Shown here: positions 45,252 through 55,756 of the stretch, in pieces | Layout: each line of letters opens with the position of its first letter | How positions within the stretch are numbered: the first letter of the stretch is position 1 | Source of the DNA: Wolfiporia cocos | Lineage: Eukaryota > Basidiomycota > Agaricomycetes > Polyporales > Phaeolaceae | Assembly: GCA_029448655.1 (NCBI GenBank) | Contig: JACCLO010000001.1 | Span: 3,782,001-3,846,000 of the forward strand | Direction: 5' to 3' | DNA length: 64,000 nt | Position numbers and translations under genes: made by a program | The notes under the pieces: model-generated | Database searches by the model: none | What the model was told of the DNA's origin: nothing | Seen by the model: only the letters and a program-made list of their open reading frames with translations

Positions 45252-45335
45252 AAAGTCCTGAAAAGGCATTTTCTTTGGTGCATGGCATTGATTGCGAAAA
45301 GTCCTGAAAAGGCATTTAAGTCCTGAAAAGGCACT
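45252..45335 (+). repeat. Three AGTCCTGAAAAGGCA repeats between ORF0 and gag, copy B
   Basis: Copies of AGTCCTGAAAAGGCA start at about 45254, 45300 and 45321. Each can fold as a small hairpin CCT-GAAA-AGG, a GNRA-type loop. Copy C has the same three, the first with GAGA in place of GAAA. Confidence 0.7.
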
Positions 45336-45395
45336 CTTTTCTTGAATTATCGTTTAAGGAAGAAAATAACTCAAGCTGACGAATACTGTCCAGCA

Positions 45396-47633
45396 ATGGT
45401 GTCTTACACAATCGTCCAAGGCGCTTTGTACAACACCCACAAGGTGGCTACGGCCTACCGCCCCGCCGTCGGCAAGCACGCGTGGCCCGGAGAGCAAACC
45501 TGCTTGATGGACTACCTGCGAGTCGTATTCGGCATCAGAGTTAGGGGGAGTGTCACCTCCTTCAACTCAATTCCGGCGCATGTGCGCCCTTCCCTGAACG
45601 TAAACCACACGGCGTACATCAAGTACTATGGGGAAGATTCGACTAGGAACCACATATCGTGGTGGAGGTGGGACAACTATTGTACCGCCATCTCCCTAGC
45701 GGACCTCATAGTCTACTTTGGTGACGTCCACTGGTACTCGCAGGAAGAGGCGTCACCACGCACAAGAGCCGCCAGGCTCTTCAACCCGGAAACACCCGCA
45801 CGCCGAGCAGTCATCACCCCCGAAGGCAGCGAGACTCCACGGCCGGAGGAACCAGTCGACACGGAGCCCTTATTTGGGACGCTCCCCGATCTCCTCCCCT
45901 CCTATGAAAGGGGAACCCTGGAAATAGTCGCGCAGCCGGAAAGAAGCGAAAACGAATTGATGGGAAGGTTGCAGCGCACTCTGGAAGTGGCCGCCCCAGA
46001 CGAAGTTCTGCAGGTGGGAAAAGAAGCTTACAGGGAGGCGCTGTACCAAGCCAAAAACCACCTCTACAGCAACCTCGCGGCATACAAAAGCCGGGTAGAC
46101 ACGAATATGGAGATGGTCTGGAACAAGACCAACCAGATTCGGAGTCATAACCAGGTGCTTCAAAATAGAATAGAAGCACTGGAGGAAGCGGAAAGTTTGC
46201 GGCAACAATTGGATACCCTTTCCGAAAATCGATTCGTCCGCATAGAAAAAGATATCGCAGTACTGCAAAAGCGTCCGGCAGTCCCAACCGCGGGACCCAG
46301 CGGTGCCCAGGTCACGGCACTAATTAATAGAATTGACCAACTCGAAGCGGAGTTAACCGCTCTAAAAAACGCACCGGCAGCCGCGACAGCAGCTGCCACA
46401 ACGGTCAACTTCCAACAGACCAAACCGACTCAGCCGCCCAAATTCTCGGGCCCTAAGGACTCCATCTCATCGAAAGAATGGATCCAAAAAATGGGCATGT
46501 ATTTCGCAGACGCCAAGGTTACCCTCGAAGAAGACAAAGTTCGCCAAGCCCTGCTGCGGCTTACGGGCGAGGCCTACCAGTACATGTCACCGGTAGTTGA
46601 TAAAATCGCCGCCGGACAAACCTCGGGGCACACCTGGAAAACGTTTGCGGAAACAATCGAGAAGGTGTACGGCAAGAAGACGGACAAGGAAATTGCCGAA
46701 AAAGAGATTGAAGGGTACTTCGGAGACGAAGGGAAAAAGAAGCTCCAAGCGGACTTCTTCTCCTGGGCACAGAAGCTCAGGACCCTGGCTCGCCTGGCCG
46801 AGACTGACAACAAGACGTTGTTCAGTCACATCAAACGGATCCTCCCGGAAAAGGTGCGAGAGACCCTCGCTACCTTGGAATCGGTGCCCGGCTTCACAAT
46901 GCCGACCGACTGGGAAATATACCTGGATATGGCCATTGACCTCTACAAGAGGCAGTACCCGGACAAGCTCAAAGGCAAGATCTTTGAGGAAGAAAAAAGG
47001 AAGGAGTCGTCGGGGTCTGGCAAGACCGCCGACAAAGCTACGTCGAAGCCTGCCAAGGCTGATGACAAAGGCAAAGGCAAGGCAAAGGAAACCGGCTCTT
47101 ACGGGAAGGACTGTCGCAAGCACCCCGGACAACACAAATGGGGCGACTGTCCGGAGAACCCTAAGAACAAGCCGAAGGAAGCCAAGCCGGCCAGTAGTGG
47201 AAGCGGAACGACGAAGCCGACAGGCTCGTCGAGCGGAACGCAACAGTCGGGCCAGAAGAAATTGGACCCGAAAAAGAAATACAAGGTCCGAATTGTCAGC
47301 ACCCAGGAACTGGTGACTGACGACGAAGATGAGTCCCCCCAAGCCACCGTAGGGACCATCCGGACCAACGTTCCGAAGCAACCAGAGGTGGTTCCTCTGG
47401 CCCCCACTACGCGCATCAGCGATGAGGAGCAAAGCGGGAGTTCGGTGCGATCGGCAGAAAGCACCAGCCCCGTCCAGACCCAGTCGACTGGTTCGACTTC
47501 GACTGCGCCTACACCGTCGGGCGACTCCATCAGGACACATCTGCCCTGGCTTCGCAAGCGGATAGCCGACTCCGCAAACACCCTGGGCATCTACGGAAGC
47601 TCTGCCTCGGGTTTTCCCACCGAGCACATGTGA
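45396..47633 (+). CDS. Gag, copy B (745 residues)
   Basis: I chose the ATG at 45396; the open frame extends 18 codons further upstream only from a TTG. An N-terminal domain of about 130 residues (VSYTIVQG..., Trp/Tyr-rich) is followed by a Pro-rich linker, two coiled-coil segments (about residues 215-290 and 300-330) and a Ty3-type capsid region from QPPKFSGPKDSISSKEWIQK onward (about residue 350-490). The C-terminal third is Lys/Ser/Gly-rich with a zinc knuckle of the form C-x2-H-x3-H-x4-C (CRKHPGQHKWGDC). Gag packages the RNA. The stop TGA overlaps the pol start in TGATG, so pol is read from the -1 frame by re-initiation or frameshift. Confidence 0.9.
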   Translation: MVSYTIVQGALYNTHKVATAYRPAVGKHAWPGEQTCLMDYLRVVFGIRVRGSVTSFNSIPAHVRPSLNVNHTAYIKYYGEDSTRNHISWWRWDNYCTAISLADLIVYFGDVHWYSQEEASPRTRAARLFNPETPARRAVITPEGSETPRPEEPVDTEPLFGTLPDLLPSYERGTLEIVAQPERSENELMGRLQRTLEVAAPDEVLQVGKEAYREALYQAKNHLYSNLAAYKSRVDTNMEMVWNKTNQIRSHNQVLQNRIEALEEAESLRQQLDTLSENRFVRIEKDIAVLQKRPAVPTAGPSGAQVTALINRIDQLEAELTALKNAPAAATAAATTVNFQQTKPTQPPKFSGPKDSISSKEWIQKMGMYFADAKVTLEEDKVRQALLRLTGEAYQYMSPVVDKIAAGQTSGHTWKTFAETIEKVYGKKTDKEIAEKEIEGYFGDEGKKKLQADFFSWAQKLRTLARLAETDNKTLFSHIKRILPEKVRETLATLESVPGFTMPTDWEIYLDMAIDLYKRQYPDKLKGKIFEEEKRKESSGSGKTADKATSKPAKADDKGKGKAKETGSYGKDCRKHPGQHKWGDCPENPKNKPKEAKPASSGSGTTKPTGSSSGTQQSGQKKLDPKKKYKVRIVSTQELVTDDEDESPQATVGTIRTNVPKQPEVVPLAPTTRISDEEQSGSSVRSAESTSPVQTQSTGSTSTAPTPSGDSIRTHLPWLRKRIADSANTLGIYGSSASGFPTEHM

Positions 47634-50600
47634 TGACCTGCCCACTTGTGCTCCCGTGTAATTTTAGTCCCGTACCCGCTGTAAAGAGTGTATTCGAGTC
47701 AATGTATCATATTTTTGGCAACGATGCGCGCGACTTCGCTCGATCTTTTCGTGTCGAAGTAACACTCTGGGTATATGGGCAAAAAGTGCAGGCTCTGGCT
47801 TTAATCGACAGCGGTGCAACCATATCGGTCATATCACAACGATTGGTCGATAAACATAAGCTGGTCACCGACAAACTAGCGTTTCCTATTACGGTTACAA
47901 ACGCAGACGGAACAGAAAACGTCGCCGGCCGCTTAACGCAATCAGTAAAAGCATTTATGCAACATGGCACACACAAGGAAAAAATAGGTCTGACGGTCAT
48001 GCACCTAGAACCAGACCTAATCCTTGGATATGACTGGTTGCGTCTCCACAATCCTACCTTTGATTGGAGGAAAGGAGAAATGGAATATGCACGCTGTACA
48101 CACGACCAACCCTACGCCAGAAAAAAGGGTAACCGCCCTTCTGAGGAGGAAGCAGTTGAACTCCCAGAAAAGGAAATCATCGAAGTAAATTCGATTTGGG
48201 ACACTCCCGTGGACATATTAGGAGAGGAGGACCCCGAAAATCCTTTGATCGCTTGGGTGGCAACCCTTGACGACGAGGAAATGAACCTGCTGACACAGTT
48301 GGTAGCCGAGGTACTTGACAAAGACCTCGATGAAGTAGATGACCGTGAGGAAAACACACCACCGATCGACATTGAAAAATGGAGATTGTTAGTGCCCGAA
48401 CAATACCAAGAGTATGGGCCAACGGTGTTCTCACAAAAGGCGTCAGAGAGGATGCCGGAACGGAAGCCCTGGGATCACGCCATAGTGCTTGAACCAGATG
48501 CGCAGCTTCCTCCCCCGGTAAAACCATACAAAATGTCTCCCCAAGAGCGGAATAGCTTGGATGAGTGGATAGACACCGAACTACGGAAGGGTTACATTCG
48601 ACCATCCGAAAGTCCGATGGCATCCCCAGTCTTCTTCGTTCATAAAAAGGACGGAGGACTGCGGATGGTTGTCGATTACAGGAGGCTAAACGAAATAACC
48701 GTAAAAAATCGTTATCCGCTACCTCGGATCGATGATCTCATCGATCAATTGTCCCATGCGACCATCTTCACCAAAATCGACCTTAGATGGGGATATAACA
48801 ATGTCCGCATCAAGGAAGGTGATGAATGGAAGACGGCGTTTATTACACACCGTGGACTATACGAGGCAACGGTAATGTATTTCGGTTTCTGCAATGCCCC
48901 CGCAACGTTCCAAGCGATGATGAATTCTATCCTCGCACCGTTCATTCGAACCGGCAAGGTGGTTGTCTACCTAGATGACATCTTGATTTTCGGGAATGAT
49001 ATGGAGGAACATCGGCGACTTACCAAAGGGGTTCTACAAACCCTGAAGGACTCGGACTTGTATGCGAAGCCCGAAAAGTGCTTTTTCGAACAGTCTTCCA
49101 TCGAATACCTAGGAATGATCATTTCCGACGGTAACATCATGATGGACCCGAAGAAGTACGCCGGAGTTCAGGACTGGCCTAGACCTAATAAGGTCAAAGA
49201 GGTTCAAGCTTTCCTTGGATTCGCCAACTTCTACAGGCGATTCATAGAAGGTTTCTCAAAAATAGCCAAACCACTCACCATGCTGACCAAAAAGTCAGAA
49301 GCTTGGCATTGGGACGCCGAGCAGGAAAATGCCTTCCAAACCCTAAAGGAAGCATTTACCAAAGCGCCCGTGCTTCGAATTCCGTCGCACGATCAGCCCT
49401 TCCGCGTAGAAACAGATGCATCAGACTTCGCTACCGGAGCAGTACTATCTCAGTTAGATCCTACGGATAAAAAATTCCACCCCGTGGCGTACTATAGCAA
49501 ATCGCTAAGTGCCCCGGAAAGGAACTACGAGATCTACGACAAGGAAATGTTGGCAGTCATCAGGGCTCTAGAGGAGTGGCGACACTACCTAGAGGGACAC
49601 CCTGAAAAATTCGAGATATGGTCGGATCATCTAAACCTGACCTATTTCAAAACGGCGCAAAAACTGACGAGACGACAAGCCCGTTGGGCACTGTACCTCT
49701 CACGCTTCAACTTCCAAATGAAGCACAAACCTGGCAAAACAATGCTAACCGCGGATCCTCTGTCCAGGCGGCCAGACCATGAGGAGGGGGTGGATCTCGA
49801 TAATCGCGACCAGGTTCTTCTGAAACCTGAGTGGTTCGAGCAAGAGTACATGGCAATGGCTCTTGATACCTCCCATGCTGCCCCACAATCGGAAGATGAA
49901 TCGATACTCCGAGAGATTCGCAAAGCGTTGCTAGACGACAAGGTCACAAAAGACTACAAGGAGCTGCTCTCATCCGGCCCTCGTGAATTCAAAAAAGACC
50001 TATCAGAATGGAACTACGAAGGAGGGTTACTCCTCCGAAGAGGCAAAGTCTACGTTCCAGCTACACCAGCGGATATCAGACGGCAAGTGGTCGAGTATCA
50101 TCACGATCACAAGTCAGCTGGGCATTTCGGACGCTACAAAACGTACGAATTGCTAAGCCGCAACTATTGGTGGCCCGGAATGTTCGTTTACGTCAAGAAA
50201 TACGTAGACGGATGTGACACATGCCAACGTATGAAGAACCACCCGCAGAAGCCGTACGGCCCCCTGCAACCCTTACCGGTGCCGTCAGGCCCGTGGGAAG
50301 TGGTGACAATAGACCTGATTACTCAGCTACCCCCATCGGGAATGCATGACGCGATCATGGTCGTAGTGGATCGGTTAACCAAAAGAGCAAGGTTTTTCCC
50401 AATCGAAAATACCTTCTCAACAAAAGACCTAGCTACGATACTCTATCAAAAGGTATATCCCTTACACGGGTTACCGAAACAGATAGTATCGGACAGAGGG
50501 ACGCAATTCGCCTCAAAACTATTTGGTGAATGGTGCACCCTGCTGGGAATTCAAAGGTCAATGACTACTGCGTACCATCCGCAGGCAGACGGACAAACCG

Positions 50601-51233
50601 AACGAGTGAATCAAATACTCGAACAGTATCTACGGTGCTATATTAACACGTACCAAAAAGATAACTGGTCGGAGTTCCTGCCGACAGCGGAATTTGCGTA
50701 CAATAATGCAGCCAGCGAAACTACCAAGGAATCTCCGTTCCTGGTGGAATTAGGTCGTCATCCTATTGCAGGACCAAGCAGTTTCGAACCAAGCCGAAAC
50801 AAAGACTTAGTAGAAATTGCGAACACGCGGTTCTCTGCGCAAGAGAAAGCTAAGGCGGCAATGAAAATTGCAGCCGAAAGATGGTCCTGGTACTATGACC
50901 AAAAGAAGCAAGTCGTCCCTTTCAAAGTAGGCGACAAAGTACTCGTGGACGTGCGAAGCTGGCAAGACACCGAAAGAAGTCTAGCCCCTCGCTACATCGG
51001 CCCATTCCGAATCACGGAAAAACTGGGACCGGTAACGTTCAAGGTGTACATGGACGCACAATACAGGGCTTACCACCCTGTGTTCCATGCTTCAAAACTG
51101 GTCATGTACAAGGAATCAACCATCGAAGGTCAGAAAAGTCATCCTCCTGCGGCTGACAAGCCAATGGAAATAGAAGACCCGGAAGAATGGGAAGTGGAAG
51201 CCATTCTCGACCATCGTAACCGACGCGGCCGGT
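47633..51233 (+). CDS. Pol, copy B, 5' part up to the insertion of copy C
   Basis: It begins at the ATG that overlaps the gag stop. Protease (LIDSGAT), RT with YLDD, RNase H (ETDAS), the integrase zinc finger (CDTC), the D,D35E core and the first part of the chromodomain (WEVEAILDHRNRRGR) are intact. The frame is cut at CCGGT (51229-51233), where copy C entered. As the sequence stands, translation runs a few codons into the C LTR and stops at 51253. The 3' part of the gene is at 60898-61724. Confidence 0.92.
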
Positions 51234-51852
51234 TGTCACAAGAATTCTCCTAGTTTCCCTATATTTCTTACTATTTTTCCGGCAATTCTACGAATTATCT
51301 ACGACTTTCTAGACCAATAACTAGCTTATCTGGTTCATAAGTTTACGGTTACATACGTGCCGAATGATGGCCGCGTTATCTCCCGTAACGACGGTCTTAT
51401 CTTATCACTAGTAGTTACCATCAGTCACATGTCTAGTTCCAGCCAATCGGACGTTCCGTCCGAAAGCAGTCAGCGTATAAACGTCAGCGGACCGGGTTTT
51501 GGTCACGCCCCGTCTTTGTAATGACAAGAGCGCAAAACGCCATTCGTGCGGCCTACGCCGCCTTTCTATATCCCGGTTTTGATCGGCATATGTATTTATC
51601 ATATATTACTAAGTACTTAGGTACCTGGGGACTTGTACATACGAATACGGACACTAGTATTATCTAATAAGACTGTTAGGGGTCTTATTTATCATGTATA
51701 TATACTGGACTTGCTGAGCGCTATTGCCTCAGTTCTATTCATTGCATTCATACTACGAGTTAACCACTCCGCGTATCCTGCTTAACTCTTACAACTATCC
51801 TGCCTAACCAGCAAACCAAGCAACTATTACAAGTAAGTGTTATCTTGTGTTA
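51234..51852 (+). repeat. 5' LTR of copy C
   Basis: It is 619 bp with ends TGTCACAAG...TTGTGTTA. TATATATA at 51697-51704 and the RNA start AGTTCTATTCAT at 51731 match copy B. Confidence 0.93.
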
Positions 51853-51853
51853 T

Positions 51854-51865
51854 ATGAATAGAACT
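51854..51865 (+). other. Self-primer binding site, copy C
   Basis: ATGAATAGAACT is complementary to the RNA start at 51731-51742. Confidence 0.8.
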
Positions 51866-52551
51866 TGCTTTCGCCCCCGCCCTCTTTGAGGGTCTGGGAT
51901 TTTTCTTCTTAGGGGTTTTCGTCGCCGTCTGCGCACCCCTGCTCGCCGCCAGGCAGCAGGGTATCCTTAGTGGGCTCTGGGGGATCACCGCCTTCGGGCA
52001 AACAGCCGGACCGTAGGCTTAAGCGGAACCGGGGACTGGCTGCCAAGCCTTTCCCCATATGTTGGGAATCGATGGCAACGGTGTAACGTCTTGACCGGGC
52101 CGGAGACGACCTTCTCGCCTATCCCCAGGCGTACAGGGGCCACTCTATTTAGAGTTGGGATGGTGGGCACGAGTTGCCCTGCCTAGAACCGCTGCCGATA
52201 CGGCTTCAGAACGATAGAGTTCTGGCCTTGGCGCCCTCTAAGTCCCTCAGGGCATGGGTTTGGTTTAAACACTGGCAGCCACCTAACTGGAGTGAGGCGT
52301 GGGCACATGCGGGGTGTAATACCCCAAATCCTGCACTCCCAGGCGTCAAGGGAAGACGACCTGCTGTATCCCCCACCTGGTAGCGTGAGAGAGACGCCAG
52401 CCAGTCGTCGACACTAACTCCGGTCGAGGGCGGAGCGCCCATTGACGCCGGAGGATAAGCGCACGACACATCAAGAAGCGACGATAAGCCCCGACAGAAG
52501 ACCGCGTGATTTCCACTAGAATAGCTTACTTAGACTTCTTTTTACGTAGTC
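51866..52551 (+). other. Long structured 5' leader, copy C
   Basis: It is near-identical to the copy B leader, including both AGGCG-loop hairpins. I see no gene in it. Confidence 0.55.
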
Positions 52552-53367
52552 ATGCCGAAAGCACCACGTTTCACGGTTACTCCGAGAAACGCCGCTACGG
52601 GGGAGCGCGAGGAATGGCACATTGCCGCCTCTAAATCGCTCGAAGACCGCATTTCCGCGGTCACAGCCCCAAAGCGAGGAAAGTCCCGAAAGGGCAAAGA
52701 CGTCTTCTACAGGAAGCCGAACCCCGACCCGGAGGAGATCCGAAGGGTCAACCACGAGGCCGCCCTCGACGACATCAGGCGGAAGAAGCTCAACAAACTT
52801 CTCCGACAGAAGGAGAAGCTCGAAACCCGAATCCAGAAACAGAGTCTGGACCAACTAATCGCCGAGGCAGCCAGGAAGAGGGTTGAGGAAGAGAGAATGG
52901 TGAGGAGTCTTCGGGAGCGAATCGAGCCCCCAAAGAAGTCGCTGCTGGAAAGGGTGGAGGAGCTTAGGATGCCAGCCGAGTGGGTCGAGAAACGGGGTCT
53001 TGCGAACCCCAGGGACGTCCATTGCACAGAGAAAAAGTGGGACTGGTTTTTGGACGTCGACAAACAGATGAACGCCGCCCACAAGAACCTTTTCCGGCTA
53101 TGGAAGGTTCCCGACGCAACCACCACGGCCCCCATCATTGCAAAATTCACCACCCTCATCACCGACTTCGACGATCTCTCCACACACCTGGAGCAAAGGG
53201 TCCGTCAGGACTCCATGAAAAACGAAGACCTCCGCCGCCTCGAAAAATACCTCAGGAGGGTGGAGCACGTTTTTGGAGACCTAGACGTGAAACAGCACGT
53301 TACGTACTTAAAAACACACCTAGTACATAGCGGTCTCAACTTCGACCTTGGAAAGCCACAGCTGTAG
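52552..53367 (+). CDS. ORF0, copy C (271 residues)
   Basis: It has the same length and start as ORF0 of copy B. The few replacements include Ile/Leu and Arg/Lys exchanges in the coiled-coil; the C-terminal 140 residues are unchanged as far as I can see, while third codon positions differ. That pattern suggests selection on the protein. Function unknown. The three GAAA-loop repeats follow at about 53375-53458. Confidence 0.75.
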   Translation: MPKAPRFTVTPRNAATGEREEWHIAASKSLEDRISAVTAPKRGKSRKGKDVFYRKPNPDPEEIRRVNHEAALDDIRRKKLNKLLRQKEKLETRIQKQSLDQLIAEAARKRVEEERMVRSLRERIEPPKKSLLERVEELRMPAEWVEKRGLANPRDVHCTEKKWDWFLDVDKQMNAAHKNLFRLWKVPDATTTAPIIAKFTTLITDFDDLSTHLEQRVRQDSMKNEDLRRLEKYLRRVEHVFGDLDVKQHVTYLKTHLVHSGLNFDLGKPQL

Positions 53368-53518
53368 TAGATAGAAAGTCCTGAGAAGGCATTCTTTTTG
53401 GTGCATGGCATTGATTGCGAAAAGTCCTGAAAAGGCATTTAAGTCCTGAAAAGGCACTCTTTTCTTGAATTATCGTTTAAGGAAGAAAATAACTCAAGCT
53501 GACGAATACTGTCCAGCA

Positions 53519-55756
53519 ATGGTGTCTTACACGATCGTACAAGGCGCTCTGTACAACACCCACAAGGTGGCTACGGCCTACCGCCCCGCCGTCGGCAAGC
53601 ACGCGTGGCCCGGAGAGCAAACCTGCTTGATGGACTACCTGCGAGTCGTATTCGGCATCAGAGTTAGGGGGAGTGTCACCTCCTTCAACTCAATTCCGGC
53701 GCATGTGCGCCCATTCCTGAATGTAAACCATACGGCGTACATCAAGTACTATGGGGAAGATTCGACTAGGAACCACATTTCGTGGTGGAGGTGGGACAAC
53801 TATTGCACCGCCATCCCCCTGTCGGACCTCATAGTCCTGTACGGTGACGTCCACTGGTACTCACAGGAAGAAGCGTCGCCACGCACGAGAGCCGCCAGGC
53901 TCTTCAACCCGGAAACACCCGTACGCCGAGCAGTCGTCACCCCCGAAGGCAGCGAGACTCCACGGCCGGAGGAACCAGTCAGCACGGAGCCCCTCTTTGG
54001 ATCGCTCCCCGATCTCCTCCCCTCCTATGAAAGGGGAACCCTGGAAATAGTCGCGCAGCCGGAAAGAAGCGAAAACGAATTGATGGGAAGGTTGCAGCGC
54101 ACTCTGGAAGTGGCCGCCTCAGACGAAGTTCTGCAGGTGGGAAAAGAAGCTTACAGAGAGGCGCTGTACCAAGCCAAGAACCACCTCTATAGCAACCTCG
54201 CGGCATACAAAAGCCGGGTAGACACGAATATGGAAATGGTCTGGAACAAGACCAACCAGATTCGGAGTCACAACCAGGTGCTTCAAAATAGAATCGAAGC
54301 ACTAGAGGAAGCGGAGAGTTTGCGGCAACAATTGGACACCCTTTCCGAAAATCGATTCGTCCGCATAGAAAAAGACATCGCAGTACTGCAAAAGCGTCCG
54401 GAAGTCCCAACCGCGGGACCCAGCGGTGCCCAGGTCACGGCACTAATTAATAGAATTGACCAACTCGAAGCGGAGTTAACCGCTCTAAAAAACGCACCGG
54501 CAGCCGCGACAGCAGCTGCCACAACGGTCAACTTCCAACAGACCAAACCGACTCAGCCGCCCAAATTCTCGGGCCCTAAGGATTCCATCTCATCGAAAGA
54601 ATGGATCCAAAAAATGGGCATGTATTTCGCGGACGCCAAAGTTACCCTCGAGGAAGACAAAGTTCGCCAAGCCCTGCTACGGCTTACGGGCGAGGCCTAC
54701 CAGTACATGTCGCCGGTAGTTGATAAGATCGCCGCCGGACAAACCTCGGGGCACACCTGGAAAACGTTTGCGGAAACGATCGAGAAGGTGTACGGCAAGA
54801 AGACGGACAAGGAAATTGCCGAAAAAGAGATTGAAGGGTACTTCGGAGACGAAGGGAAAAAGAAGCTCCAATCGGACTTCTTCTCTTGGGCACAGAAGCT
54901 CAGGACCCTGGCTCGCCTGGCCGAGACTGACAACAAGACGTTGTTCAGTCACATCAAACGGATCCTCCCGGAAAAGGTGCGAGAAACCCTCGCTACCTTG
55001 GAATCGGTGCCCGGCTTCACAATGCCGACCGACTGGGAGGTATACCTCGATATGGCCATTGACCTCTATAAGAGGCAATACCCAGATAAGCTCAAAGGCA
55101 AGATCTTTGAGGAAGAAAAAAGGAAGGAGTCGTCGGGGTCTGGCAAGACCACCGACAAGGCTACGTCAAAGCCTGCCAAGGCTGATGACAAAGGCAAAGG
55201 CAAGGCAAAGGAAACCGGCTCTTACGGGAAGGACTGTCGCAAGCACCCCGGACAACACAAATGGGGCGACTGTCCTGAGAACCCTAAGAACAAGCCGAAG
55301 GAAGCCAAGCCGGCCAGTAGTGGAAGCGGAACGACGAAGCCGACAGGCTCGTCAAGCGGAACGCAACAGTCGGGCCAGAAGAAATTGGACCCGAAAAAGA
55401 AATACAAAGTCCGAATCGTCAGCACCCAGGAACTGGTGACGGACGACGAAGATGAGTCCCCCCAAGCCACCGTAGGGACCATCCGGACCAACGTTCCGAA
55501 ACAACCAGAGGTGGTTCCTCTGGCCCCCACTACGCGCATCAGCGAGGAGGAGCAAAGCGGGAGCCCGGTGCGATCGGCTGAAAGCACCAGCCCCGTCCAG
55601 ACCCAGTCGACTGGTTCGACTTCGACTGCGCCTACACCGTCGGGCGACTCCATCAGGACACATCTGCCCTGGCTTCGCAAGCGGATAGCCGACTCCGCAA
55701 ACACCCTGGGCATCTACGGAAGCTCTGCCTCGGGTTTTCCCACCGAGCACATGTGA
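53519..55756 (+). CDS. Gag, copy C (745 residues)
   Basis: It has the same architecture as Gag of copy B: an N-terminal domain, Pro-rich linker, coiled-coils, Ty3-type capsid region, then a basic tail with the C-x2-H-x3-H-x4-C knuckle. The ATG at 53519 is preferred over a TTG 54 bases upstream. The stop TGA at 55754-55756 shares its last base with the pol ATG (55756-55758). Confidence 0.9.
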   Translation: MVSYTIVQGALYNTHKVATAYRPAVGKHAWPGEQTCLMDYLRVVFGIRVRGSVTSFNSIPAHVRPFLNVNHTAYIKYYGEDSTRNHISWWRWDNYCTAIPLSDLIVLYGDVHWYSQEEASPRTRAARLFNPETPVRRAVVTPEGSETPRPEEPVSTEPLFGSLPDLLPSYERGTLEIVAQPERSENELMGRLQRTLEVAASDEVLQVGKEAYREALYQAKNHLYSNLAAYKSRVDTNMEMVWNKTNQIRSHNQVLQNRIEALEEAESLRQQLDTLSENRFVRIEKDIAVLQKRPEVPTAGPSGAQVTALINRIDQLEAELTALKNAPAAATAAATTVNFQQTKPTQPPKFSGPKDSISSKEWIQKMGMYFADAKVTLEEDKVRQALLRLTGEAYQYMSPVVDKIAAGQTSGHTWKTFAETIEKVYGKKTDKEIAEKEIEGYFGDEGKKKLQSDFFSWAQKLRTLARLAETDNKTLFSHIKRILPEKVRETLATLESVPGFTMPTDWEVYLDMAIDLYKRQYPDKLKGKIFEEEKRKESSGSGKTTDKATSKPAKADDKGKGKAKETGSYGKDCRKHPGQHKWGDCPENPKNKPKEAKPASSGSGTTKPTGSSSGTQQSGQKKLDPKKKYKVRIVSTQELVTDDEDESPQATVGTIRTNVPKQPEVVPLAPTTRISEEEQSGSPVRSAESTSPVQTQSTGSTSTAPTPSGDSIRTHLPWLRKRIADSANTLGIYGSSASGFPTEHM

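Noticed and set aside
46587..47645. Long minus-strand frame (352 codons) opposite gag, and similar ones at 309-855 and 55222-55768
   Set aside because: They are antisense shadows of the GC-rich gag 3' region, vary in length between copies, and resemble no protein.
55725..55756. -1 frameshift heptamer in GGTTTTCCC before the gag stop
   Set aside because: The bases do not fit the X-XXY-YYZ pattern in the gag frame. The TGATG overlap is a simpler signal.
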